Assembly (NCBI GenBank): GCA_964423745.1
Contig: CAYRGG010000080.1
Span: forward strand, 1-15,066
Reading direction: 5' to 3'
Source: CAYRGG01 sp964423745
GTDB taxonomy: Bacteria > Pseudomonadota > Gammaproteobacteria > Competibacterales > Competibacteraceae
Length of the DNA stretch: 15,066 bases
Numbering within the stretch: the first letter of the stretch is position 1; each line of letters begins with the position of its first letter. The notes beneath the pieces were generated by a model that was given only the letters and a program-made list of their open reading frames with translations, had not been told where the DNA came from and ran no database searches. The position numbers and the translations under genes are program-made. Positions 6,944-14,105 of this stretch are shown piece after piece.

Positions 6944-9900
6944 GAGGCTTGACGTAGCGAATGATTGACCTCCTCAAGGGATTCATCTGTTGAGTGTTTT
7001 CTTAAGTGAAGCCAAGGAGATAAAACCCGTGGCGGATATGCCAAAGAAAAACTTTCATTATCTAGAGTAAGGTTAGGATTATAATATGGATCGCTTTCTA
7101 GTCTTTCTCCCCATCTTTTTTTCATAAAATCGATTTCTTTTTGAAAACGCGCCAACTTTTCAGGTGTATTCTCGTAGCCCCGGGATATAGACTCGTAGTG
7201 ATAGAGTTGTGCATAAGGTGTCCAGAGATTGAGATAACCTGCATCAGCTATCCGCAAACAAAAGTCAACGTCATTAAAAGCAATAGTGAGGTTGTCTTCT
7301 TCTAACCCACCCACTTCAAGGTATAATTTTTTGCGTATTACGAGGCAAGCGGCTGTAACTGCAGAAACATTCTGGATAAGTCCTGCTTTACCAAAGTAAC
7401 CTGGGTCTTGCGAGTAAGCTGGGTTTTGTGATGAACTTCCTTTGTGAGAGTGACCCACTAAGCCAGTCATACCCAATATAATGCCGCCATGTTGAATACG
7501 TGTATCACCATACAGTAATTTAGCACCAACAGCACCAATTTCAGGCCGCAAAGCATGGGAGACCATTTCATCGAGCCACTCAGGGGAGATGACTTCTATA
7601 TCATTATTGATAAGACCGATGACGCTGCCCTTAGCTTGCCGAGCCGCGTAATTATTGATACGAGAAAAGTTAAAAGGATGATTGTAGCGAATTATCCGGA
7701 TATTTTTATATTCCGAAAGTTTTTCAAAATAAAATAGCGTCTGTGGCTCTTTTGACTGATTATCAACGATAATGATCTCGTAATTAGGATAGGTGGTTTT
7801 TTCTAAGATACTATCGATGCATTGTTTGAGGATTTTGTAACCGTCTCGGGTAGGAATGATAAGCGATACCAAAGGCGGGTTATTTGGTAAAGGATAACGA
7901 ACACGATAGCTAGTTGGAAAATTGCCTATTCCCACCTGAATTTTTGGATTGATAGCCTTAAAATGTTCGGTGTGCATCTTTAGTGCCGAGCGTTCGGCAT
8001 AGGGTTTTTCTCCGACATCCAGTGCCGTGGATCCCTCAATAACTCGCCAGTGATAAAGCACATAGGGAACATGGCGTATTTGATTAGCTGTTGTAGCATT
8101 CACACAGCGCAGACACAGATCATAATCTTGACTCCCTTCATAACCTACTCTAAACCCACCTACTTTCTGTACTACAGATGTGCGATATACGCCTAGGTGG
8201 GAAACATAGTTTTGAGAATTGAAAAGATCTGGATTCCAGTCGCATTTGAAGTACGGATTATGGCGAATGCCTAACTTGTCAATCTTGTCTTCGTCGCTAT
8301 AAATAATGTCTACATTTGGATGAGCGTTGATTTCAGCGGCCATCATGTATAAAGCATGTTCGGCCAGTTCATCGTCGTGATCTAGCAGTGCCGCAAACTC
8401 GCCCTGAGCAATTTTTAAAGCGCTGTTGGAAGCAGCTGAGATGTGACCATTTGTTTGGCGGAAGACAACTTTGATGCGTGGGTCCCGTGTCCGATATTCA
8501 TTCAAAATTTTCTTCACATGGGGTTGTGAAGAAGCATCATCGGCTATACAAAGTTCCCAGTGAGGATAAAGCTGCGTGCGGACCGATTCGATGGCGTGGC
8601 GCAGATATTTCTCTGTTGTATTGTAAACTGGCATGATGACAGAGATTAAAGGTGTCATAGTCAGTTGTTGAATGTGCATTTTAATCGCTTGCCGATCTTG
8701 ATCACTAAGGGTATCAAAAGCCGCTACCCAAGCGCTGTAGGCATTAGACTGGTGGCTCGCACCGTACAAATCTGCAACGCGATTTTTAATTCCTCGCCAA
8801 CCTAATGTGCGCCAGTGGAAAAACACTCTTTCAAAAGAATAGAGCCACTTGTCAGGGCGCTTCAAAACAGCTCTAAGAAAAGGAGCCACAATCCGAGTCT
8901 GCGCTTCAAGTTTGCTTATTTCGGTGAACTCGGGTGTGCTCAACGTAAATTGAACAGTATGGTCAGCTGAGTCAACATCCAGTCTGAGGCCCACAACGCT
9001 AGCGGGTAGCAGGACAATGCGATCCACAGTGCTCAACTCTATTATAGGCAATTCGACTTTGTTGGCTTCAGAAAACCCTGCTCCTCCATCGATATATAAA
9101 CAACAACTTGCAAATGCTTTGACTGGAAATTGCAGATTAAAAAAAATTCTTATCCAGCCCGTTGGGTAATCAGTTTGAGTCGGTTTTAGCAAAAAATAAG
9201 GATCATGGCCTGTCGTTTCCCAGGTTTTAGGGTTAGCATCAGCAGGCTGCAAATTATTGGTTGGGACTAACTCTAAATAACTTTTTCGCCTACGCAGTCC
9301 TTTTACTAACCGTTTCAGCCAGGTACCGCCCCGTCTAAGAGGATAAGTTAGTCGCCAAGCCTTAGACTGCTCAATACTCATCAATAAACCTTGTAAGTGA
9401 TCTATATGCTGTTTTTGGTCATTTACACAAGCTTCAAGCTGCCTAATAATTTCTCTTTCATGGCTGATGTTGCCATCAAATTCGCTTTTGAGATACGTAA
9501 TATTTTCAGCATGTCTCTCTAACTCCCGAGATAGAAATGCTTGTTCTAGAGTTGCTGATTTTGCGTCTTGAGTGATTTGATCCAAAAGATAAAGTACTGG
9601 AGAAAACAGCTTTAGGTTATCTTCGATCCTCGCCCAAGTCGCCTGCAGCCGCACATCACCATCGGCGAGTTCGCCAGAAATAATGCGCTTTATCCATTGG
9701 TAAGCTTCTTTAGTGGGTTGTAGAATATTCAGGTGTTGGTTATGGGTACTGCTGCCAGGAGCTTTCGTGGTTGGCAAATAAAACCTGGGAGAGGATCTCA
9801 ATGAGGTTTTTGTGTCAACCGGGATGGTTAAGCCGTGAACAACCTTGTGCATCTCGCTGGAAAGATCTGCTTGCAGGTCGTCATAATCAATAAATATTCG

Positions 9901-10557
9901 TGGTAGACCTTGAGTTGCAGTGATAGCTGGCAGGGTGTAATGGAGCCACAGTAAATAGGATTTTTCATGTACTAAATTAAAATCTTCAAGTAGACATTGA
10001 GCTACATGGATAGGATTTCGTACCACGATAATATAGTTTGTTTCTACACCGAGTTTTGAGAAGACATCTTGCCAAAATGGCAGCAGCCGTACGGTACGAG
10101 AATCTTGAAACGCCCAATAAGGAAAGTCATCCATCCATGCTTTAATAGCACCCACGGCTTCATGCTTCAAAGCAGCAATAGCATCACAATACCAAGCTGT
10201 CGGTTCTATAAGTCGGACGCTATGCCACTTGATTGAAAGTGCGTTTAAAACGCGATCATTTAAAGCAACAACAGAATCGCGTTTCCACCATCCGCTAGAA
10301 TTATTAGGCTTTAACAAAGGCACATTATGGTCCAAAACTGCTATATCCAGGGCTTTTAAAGCATCGGCTATGATGCTAGCCCCTGCATAATCCATCCCTA
10401 ATACCATAGTGATTCGTTGCGTTATTGGATAAGTACTCGCTTTTCTGGAGTAGTCTTCGTTTGCAACAATCTCGGTCGTATCTTTTTTAATCATTCTGTG
10501 ACTTTCTCTAAGCTGATACGGTGTGGCACAAGGCAATGATGTTTTTAGAACATGCAT
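6940..10557 (-). CDS. Sulfotransferase-like / tandem glycosyltransferase fusion protein
   Basis: This 1205-residue multidomain protein is presumably cytoplasmic or membrane-associated and builds the exported glycan. Residues 50-245 resemble a P-loop sulfotransferase, including LGMDYAGAS at 53-61, GWW-RDSVVALND at 89-101, VVRNPIHVA at 178-186 and IDYDDL at 223-228. A coiled-coil-like segment spans about 335-397. A beta-rich domain with TGWIRIFFNLQF and YIDGGAGFSEANKVELP spans about 450-550. The first GT2 domain is 635-850 (ISVIMPVYN, ADDASS, and the metal motif DHDDE at 726-730). The second is 895-1125 (VSLIIPTRDG, VDNQS, FNFSRINNYA, and NND at 984-986). The PAPS-binding loop is degenerate: DYAGAS replaces the usual H-R-S-G-T-S. 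The start is uncertain: the ATG at 10557 lacks a Shine-Dalgarno, while the ATG at 10494 (residue 22) is preceded by GAGAAAG 7 nt away. The gene lies 18 bp after wzt. Confidence 0.85.
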   Translation of the reverse strand: MHVLKTSLPCATPYQLRESHRMIKKDTTEIVANEDYSRKASTYPITQRITMVLGMDYAGASIIADALKALDIAVLDHNVPLLKPNNSSGWWKRDSVVALNDRVLNALSIKWHSVRLIEPTAWYCDAIAALKHEAVGAIKAWMDDFPYWAFQDSRTVRLLPFWQDVFSKLGVETNYIIVVRNPIHVAQCLLEDFNLVHEKSYLLWLHYTLPAITATQGLPRIFIDYDDLQADLSSEMHKVVHGLTIPVDTKTSLRSSPRFYLPTTKAPGSSTHNQHLNILQPTKEAYQWIKRIISGELADGDVRLQATWARIEDNLKLFSPVLYLLDQITQDAKSATLEQAFLSRELERHAENITYLKSEFDGNISHEREIIRQLEACVNDQKQHIDHLQGLLMSIEQSKAWRLTYPLRRGGTWLKRLVKGLRRRKSYLELVPTNNLQPADANPKTWETTGHDPYFLLKPTQTDYPTGWIRIFFNLQFPVKAFASCCLYIDGGAGFSEANKVELPIIELSTVDRIVLLPASVVGLRLDVDSADHTVQFTLSTPEFTEISKLEAQTRIVAPFLRAVLKRPDKWLYSFERVFFHWRTLGWRGIKNRVADLYGASHQSNAYSAWVAAFDTLSDQDRQAIKMHIQQLTMTPLISVIMPVYNTTEKYLRHAIESVRTQLYPHWELCIADDASSQPHVKKILNEYRTRDPRIKVVFRQTNGHISAASNSALKIAQGEFAALLDHDDELAEHALYMMAAEINAHPNVDIIYSDEDKIDKLGIRHNPYFKCDWNPDLFNSQNYVSHLGVYRTSVVQKVGGFRVGYEGSQDYDLCLRCVNATTANQIRHVPYVLYHWRVIEGSTALDVGEKPYAERSALKMHTEHFKAINPKIQVGIGNFPTSYRVRYPLPNNPPLVSLIIPTRDGYKILKQCIDSILEKTTYPNYEIIIVDNQSKEPQTLFYFEKLSEYKNIRIIRYNHPFNFSRINNYAARQAKGSVIGLINNDIEVISPEWLDEMVSHALRPEIGAVGAKLLYGDTRIQHGGIILGMTGLVGHSHKGSSSQNPAYSQDPGYFGKAGLIQNVSAVTAACLVIRKKLYLEVGGLEEDNLTIAFNDVDFCLRIADAGYLNLWTPYAQLYHYESISRGYENTPEKLARFQKEIDFMKKRWGERLESDPYYNPNLTLDNESFSLAYPPRVLSPWLHLRKHSTDESLEEVNHSLRQAS

Positions 10558-10575
10558 ACATAAATACTAACAAGA

Positions 10576-11343
10576 TTAGGTTATTACCTGTAACCGCCTT
10601 GCATTGGGCAACGATGGATCCTGTTTTTTCGCCTGCATATAATCATGGTAAGTCTTTAACACGGTTGATACATCGCCTTCTGTTTGAGTCACGCCCTCTT
10701 CAATCCATACGACACGATCACTTAGACTGCGTAATGTTTGAAGATTATGGGAAACCAAAACCACCGTTTTGTTGGAGCGAATTTTCTCTCGCATGGCATT
10801 GGATGACTTAGCTTGAAAAGCACCATCCCCAACACCTAGCACTTCATCGATCAATAAGATGTCCGGATCCGCTTGAAACGCAATGGAGAAACCTAAGCGT
10901 GCTTTCATACCTGCGGAATAAGTGCTAACCGGTTGATCTATAAAATTTTCCAGCTCGGCAAAACCAATAATTTCATCCATACGCGCCTCGATTGTCCGTT
11001 TAGGCACGCTCAGCAACATACCACTAAGAATGGCATTTTGACGCCCCGAAAGATGAGGAATAAAACCCAATTGTAAAGATAGCAATGAAGCCCTATAACC
11101 TTGATTTAGCAAAAAACCTTTATCAGGTGCTATGATACCTGCCAAAACCCGAAGTAAAGTGCTTTTACCGGCGCCATTGCGGCCTATAATACCGAGGGTT
11201 TCTCCATGATAAAGATCAAAGGATATATCCCTGAGCGCCCAAAACTTTTTACGCCGTAAGTAACTCACTCGGCGCCAATAGGATATGCCTACATGGCGTA
11301 AACTAATGATAGGGGCGTCACTTACCGTCATCGTGCTGCTCAT
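10576..11343 (-). CDS. wzt: Polysaccharide ABC exporter, ATP-binding subunit Wzt
   Basis: This 255-residue ATPase partners Wzm to move lipid-linked O-antigen or capsule chains from cytoplasm to periplasm. It has Walker A GRNGAGKST at 54-62, a degenerate Q-loop region near LQLGFIPHLSGRQN at 90-103, the ABC signature YSAGM at 142-146 (the usual LSGGQ reads SAGMK in this family), Walker B ILLIDE at 162-167 followed by VLGVGD, and the switch histidine in LVSHN at 199. The protein ends about 55 residues after the switch, so the C-terminal glycan-binding domain of the long Wzt type (E. coli O9a, about 430 residues) is missing. This resembles the short Wzt of Klebsiella O2a. Its ATG overlaps the wzm stop by 4 bp (ATGA), implying translational coupling. 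Confidence 0.93.
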   Translation of the reverse strand: MSSTMTVSDAPIISLRHVGISYWRRVSYLRRKKFWALRDISFDLYHGETLGIIGRNGAGKSTLLRVLAGIIAPDKGFLLNQGYRASLLSLQLGFIPHLSGRQNAILSGMLLSVPKRTIEARMDEIIGFAELENFIDQPVSTYSAGMKARLGFSIAFQADPDILLIDEVLGVGDGAFQAKSSNAMREKIRSNKTVVLVSHNLQTLRSLSDRVVWIEEGVTQTEGDVSTVLKTYHDYMQAKKQDPSLPNARRLQVIT

Positions 11344-12107
11344 ACAAGTAGGGTTCTTGGATAAACCCGGTCAAACCGTGCAAGTAAACGGTGTCCCCAA
11401 TAAATACCCGCTAGCGACCCTAAAAATATCCAGCCTAAACTCTGCCAGTCAGGCCACTGATTATCAAGCAATACAGTACGGTAAGACTCGATAAGAGAAG
11501 CCATAGGATTGAGATAAAAATAAAACTGATAATGCTCTGGAATAGTATCTCCAGAGAAAAATATTCCTGACATGAAAAACATAAGTGTTAAGCCGTTATC
11601 AAGCAAAAGCTTAATATCAGGTAGCAAGGGCACCACGGCAGCAGCCAAATAAGTGCAGGCTGAAATTAACAAAAGCTGTATTCCAAAGACTATCGGTAAT
11701 GCTAAATAAAAGGGGCTAATACCTGACCCATAGCACCATAAAAAAAGTAGCAATATCATTAAAATAAAGATAAATTTAAAAGTGTTGGTCACAATAGTAA
11801 TACTAGGAAAAACAATCTTTGGTAAGTAGACTTGTTGCATTAACCCCTTGTTTGCAATAATAGCTACCGAACCACTGCGCAAAGTACTATCGAACCATTT
11901 CCATACTGTCAGCCCACAAAGTAAAAAGGGCACGAAATCGCCCTCGCCGCGCTCGAAAAGCAATCCAAAAACTATATAGAAAACAATCATATAAAGCGTA
12001 GGTTCAATGATCCACCAAAGAAAGTTAATGTAGGTTCGCGCTGCTTCAGCGCGAAGATCAGCATAAGTTTTAAAAAGTATTAGCTCAAGATAATGACGTT
12101 TGTGCAT
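11340..12107 (-). CDS. wzm: Polysaccharide ABC exporter, permease subunit Wzm
   Basis: This ABC-2 type permease of 255 residues is the usual length for Wzm/KpsM-like subunits. After a short charged N-terminus with YLELILFKTYADLRAEA, it shows about six hydrophobic segments: near 30-50, 58-72, 107-130, 137-163, 172-190 and 228-245. The N-terminal amphipathic helix with several charged residues before the first membrane helix and the pattern LPDIKLLLDNGLTLMFFMSGIFF are typical of the family. With Wzt it forms the channel for the undecaprenyl-linked glycan. It is the first gene of the minus-strand cluster, starting at the edge of a 786-bp spacer; no strong Shine-Dalgarno precedes the ATG. The best promoter-like pair upstream on the minus strand (TTGAGT, 16 bp, AATATT, near 12150-12177) is weak. 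Confidence 0.92.
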   Translation of the reverse strand: MHKRHYLELILFKTYADLRAEAARTYINFLWWIIEPTLYMIVFYIVFGLLFERGEGDFVPFLLCGLTVWKWFDSTLRSGSVAIIANKGLMQQVYLPKIVFPSITIVTNTFKFIFILMILLLFLWCYGSGISPFYLALPIVFGIQLLLISACTYLAAAVVPLLPDIKLLLDNGLTLMFFMSGIFFSGDTIPEHYQFYFYLNPMASLIESYRTVLLDNQWPDWQSLGWIFLGSLAGIYWGHRLLARFDRVYPRTLLV

Positions 12108-12243
12108 ACAATCACAATCATTAAAGTAGTGTTAAAGTTGATAAAAATTAAATATTCTTCAATCTCAGTATTACTCAACACCTTCGGAGAAATTGATTGT
12201 TTTATGCTTTTGGTTTGATGTTTATATGGCTAATGCTTTTTAC

Positions 12244-12304
12244 GGTAGCTTCTATAAAAAGAAAATTCTATCTTGTTAACACTAAGCAATTTATAGAAGC
12301 TACC
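12244..12304. repeat. Perfect 15-bp inverted repeat with 31-bp loop
   Basis: GGTAGCTTCTATAAA at 12244-12258 is exactly complementary to TTTATAGAAGCTACC at 12290-12304. A perfect 15-bp stem by chance in a spacer of this size is unlikely. No T-run follows on either side, so it is not a standard terminator. It lies 137 bp before the wzm start on the minus strand and 590 bp before the sulfotransferase gene on the plus strand. The arms share the octamer TAGCTTCT with the ends of the MITE-like element at 3662-3810, so it may be the remains of a related element, or an RNA structure in the wzm leader. Confidence 0.6.
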
Positions 12305-12737
12305 TTTCTACTTAATTACTGGCTCGTTAACCGTTATAAAATAGATTAAAGGTAAACCTTGTACAGTGATTTGATAAATCTCATTAGGTCATTAGTAGTC
12401 TATCTCTTGATTTATATAGGACAATACAGAACGAAGGGCTTTTTGATGTACAGTATTGCTGAGGCATCTTCTGCATAAAGTCAAGCTTTTTTTGCTTTCA
12501 CCCTTGAAGTCCAAAAAATAAATTAAGCGGCTAATTAACTGGAGCCAGTTTCAGCGCCGAAGTGTTGCTGCTACACTGGCATTGTAACAACGCAATGGAA
12601 ATGATGGTGTTCTTGTTTAGAGATTACTTCAAAATTGGTTTATATCCGCAAATAACATAAGAATCAAAAACTTATTTTTGCAAAACTGTAAAGTAACCAA
12701 ATTCTATCTGATTCAGTTTCTATCCAGCGACTAAGCT

Positions 12738-12765
12738 TTGACATAGTTTTCTATTCCCATACAAT
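12738..12765 (+). promoter_or_regulatory. Sigma70-type promoter for the sulfotransferase gene
   Basis: TTGACA at 12738-12743 is a perfect -35 box. TACAAT at 12760-12765 matches the -10 consensus in 5 of 6 positions, with a 16-bp spacer. Transcription would start near 12772, leaving a leader of about 120 nt before the GTG at 12894. This is the best promoter match in the window. The downstream dyads fall within the leader. Confidence 0.6.
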
Positions 12766-12786
12766 ACACTAGCTATCATCTAATTC

Positions 12787-12800
12787 AATGGTTAACCATT
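12787..12800. promoter_or_regulatory. 14-bp perfect palindrome, operator-like
   Basis: AATGGTTAACCATT is its own reverse complement. It lies about 15-28 bp downstream of the predicted transcription start, a position where a repressor could block transcription. No regulator gene is in the window and the motif could not be tied to a known family, so the operator role is inference. Confidence 0.35.
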
Positions 12801-12815
12801 CAAGCCTTTGAGAGA

Positions 12816-12829
12816 GCTACCTTGGTAGC
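12816..12829. promoter_or_regulatory. Second dyad in the sulfotransferase leader
   Basis: GCTACC and GGTAGC form a 6-bp inverted repeat around TT. It is centred 29 bp downstream of the first palindrome and is followed directly by the near-repeat GCACTGAGCACTG. It could be a second binding site or a small leader hairpin. The role is inferred from position only. Confidence 0.3.
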
Positions 12830-12893
12830 ACTGAGCACTGTGTCACAACATCATTTGTTTTTTCAATAGAACGGTATTTTGGAAATTTAAGTA

Positions 12894-13901
12894 GTGAATT
12901 TAGATTTGCTTGTAAACAAGGGAGTTGGTTTTTTAAACCAACCCTCAGAGCAACACCCTCAGAAGACCATTGTGATCGTTGGGGTGGCGCGCGGAGGCAC
13001 TTCGATTGTAGCTGGCGCACTGCATCATCTTGGGCTTTTTCTAGGCGATGAAGTAAGAGCTCCTGTGTTTGAAGATATCCGCCTAAGCATTGCCTTTGAG
13101 AACCGATCAAAAGAAGCGTTTTCCGAAGTTATTTCCGATTATAACCAAAGATATATGATTTGGGGATGGAAGCGTCCATCATCGCTTAACCATCTTCCTT
13201 ATGTGGCCGAAAGTATTCGTAATCCTTATTTTATTTTTCTTTTTAAAGATATTTTTTCTATTGCTAACCGAAACGCCATTTCTATGAAAATGGGTATAAA
13301 AGTGGGATTACAGCAGGCCATTGATGGCTATAGCAAAATAGTGCAGTTTATAGCTGAAACAGCTCATCCAGCTTTGCTTGTCTCCTCGGATAAAGTGATT
13401 CGACACCGAGAAGTTTTGATCGACGCTCTATGCCAGTTTGCTAGTATCAAAGCCTCATCAAAGCAAAGAGATGAGGCATTAGCTTTTATCTCACCGGATC
13501 GCGTTCAATATTTAAATCCAACTCGAATAACCAAAGCACATGGCGGAATTAATAAAGACCTACTGCAAACAGGTTTATTACACGGTTGGGCTAGGGCAGC
13601 CTATCATACCAATCCGGTTGAAGTAGAAGTACGGGTGAATGACGAATTAATTGCCACGATCAATGCAGATATTTTTCGCGAAGCCTTCAAAAAACCAAAT
13701 ATTCATCCAACGGGTAAGTGTGGTTACGAACTTGATCTGAAGCCTTTAGGAGTGCAACCAAGTTCTAAAATCTCGGTACGCGTAAAAGACGATGTAGAGG
13801 ATTTACCTGGTAGTCCATCAACTTTTCCGAAACTTACCCGATGGTTAAGTATGGAAGAGTGGCGGGCAAGTAAAGCTCGATTGATACAGCAAGACAAATA
13901 G
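12894..13901 (+). CDS. Sulfotransferase-family protein with C-terminal beta domain
   Basis: The N-terminal half of this 335-residue protein looks like a P-loop sulfotransferase, an enzyme that moves sulfate from PAPS to a sugar or other hydroxyl. GVARGGTSIV at 30-39 is a good 5'-phosphosulfate loop, and FKDIFSIANRNAIS at 117-130 occupies the place of the 3'-phosphate site, with K118 where Arg is usual and S130 kept. Residues about 229-300 (LLHGWARAAYHTNPVEVEV, NADIFREAF, CGYELDL) resemble a small beta domain of the pattern GWA-x-PV-VEV-x-DG found attached to sulfotransferases and glycosyltransferases in polysaccharide loci; its function is not known to me. The start is GTG at 12894, with GGA about 10 nt upstream. 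It is transcribed divergently from wzm. The substrate is unknown; modification of the locus glycan is inferred from context. Confidence 0.78.
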   Translation: MNLDLLVNKGVGFLNQPSEQHPQKTIVIVGVARGGTSIVAGALHHLGLFLGDEVRAPVFEDIRLSIAFENRSKEAFSEVISDYNQRYMIWGWKRPSSLNHLPYVAESIRNPYFIFLFKDIFSIANRNAISMKMGIKVGLQQAIDGYSKIVQFIAETAHPALLVSSDKVIRHREVLIDALCQFASIKASSKQRDEALAFISPDRVQYLNPTRITKAHGGINKDLLQTGLLHGWARAAYHTNPVEVEVRVNDELIATINADIFREAFKKPNIHPTGKCGYELDLKPLGVQPSSKISVRVKDDVEDLPGSPSTFPKLTRWLSMEEWRASKARLIQQDK

Positions 13902-14105
13902 AAGTGAGATCTTGCTAGTCGTAAGATAGCTTTTACATGGCTGCATAGTTAAACTCGAAATAATTTATTTTTGCAGTTATAAATGGCAGTGCTTTTAAAA
14001 CCATCAGCTAACGAACAGTGGTTATCCGGTGTTGCGCATTTGTAGGCTTAATATAATGACTGTTTTATTCTTCAATGTTTATAAACAACTCAATGCACTA
14101 TCTTT

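Larger units (their letters stand above)
12108..12893. other. AT-rich divergent intergenic spacer
   Basis: This 786-bp stretch separates wzm (minus) from the sulfotransferase gene (plus). No open frame in it looks like a gene. It contains a 15-bp-stem hairpin at 12244-12304, a good promoter at 12738-12765 and two dyads at 12787-12829. TGTACAGT occurs twice (about 12360 and 12449). A short segment at about 12541-12600 is clearly richer in G and C than its surroundings and could be a relic of an older gene, but I cannot identify one. Confidence 0.7.

Noticed and set aside
12242..12829. GGTAGC hexamers in the divergent spacer as RfaH ops/JUMPstart elements
   Set aside because: Only the hexamer core matches, the full GGCGGTAG context is absent, and GGTAGC also occurs antisense inside the WbpM-type gene near 5716, so chance explains it.
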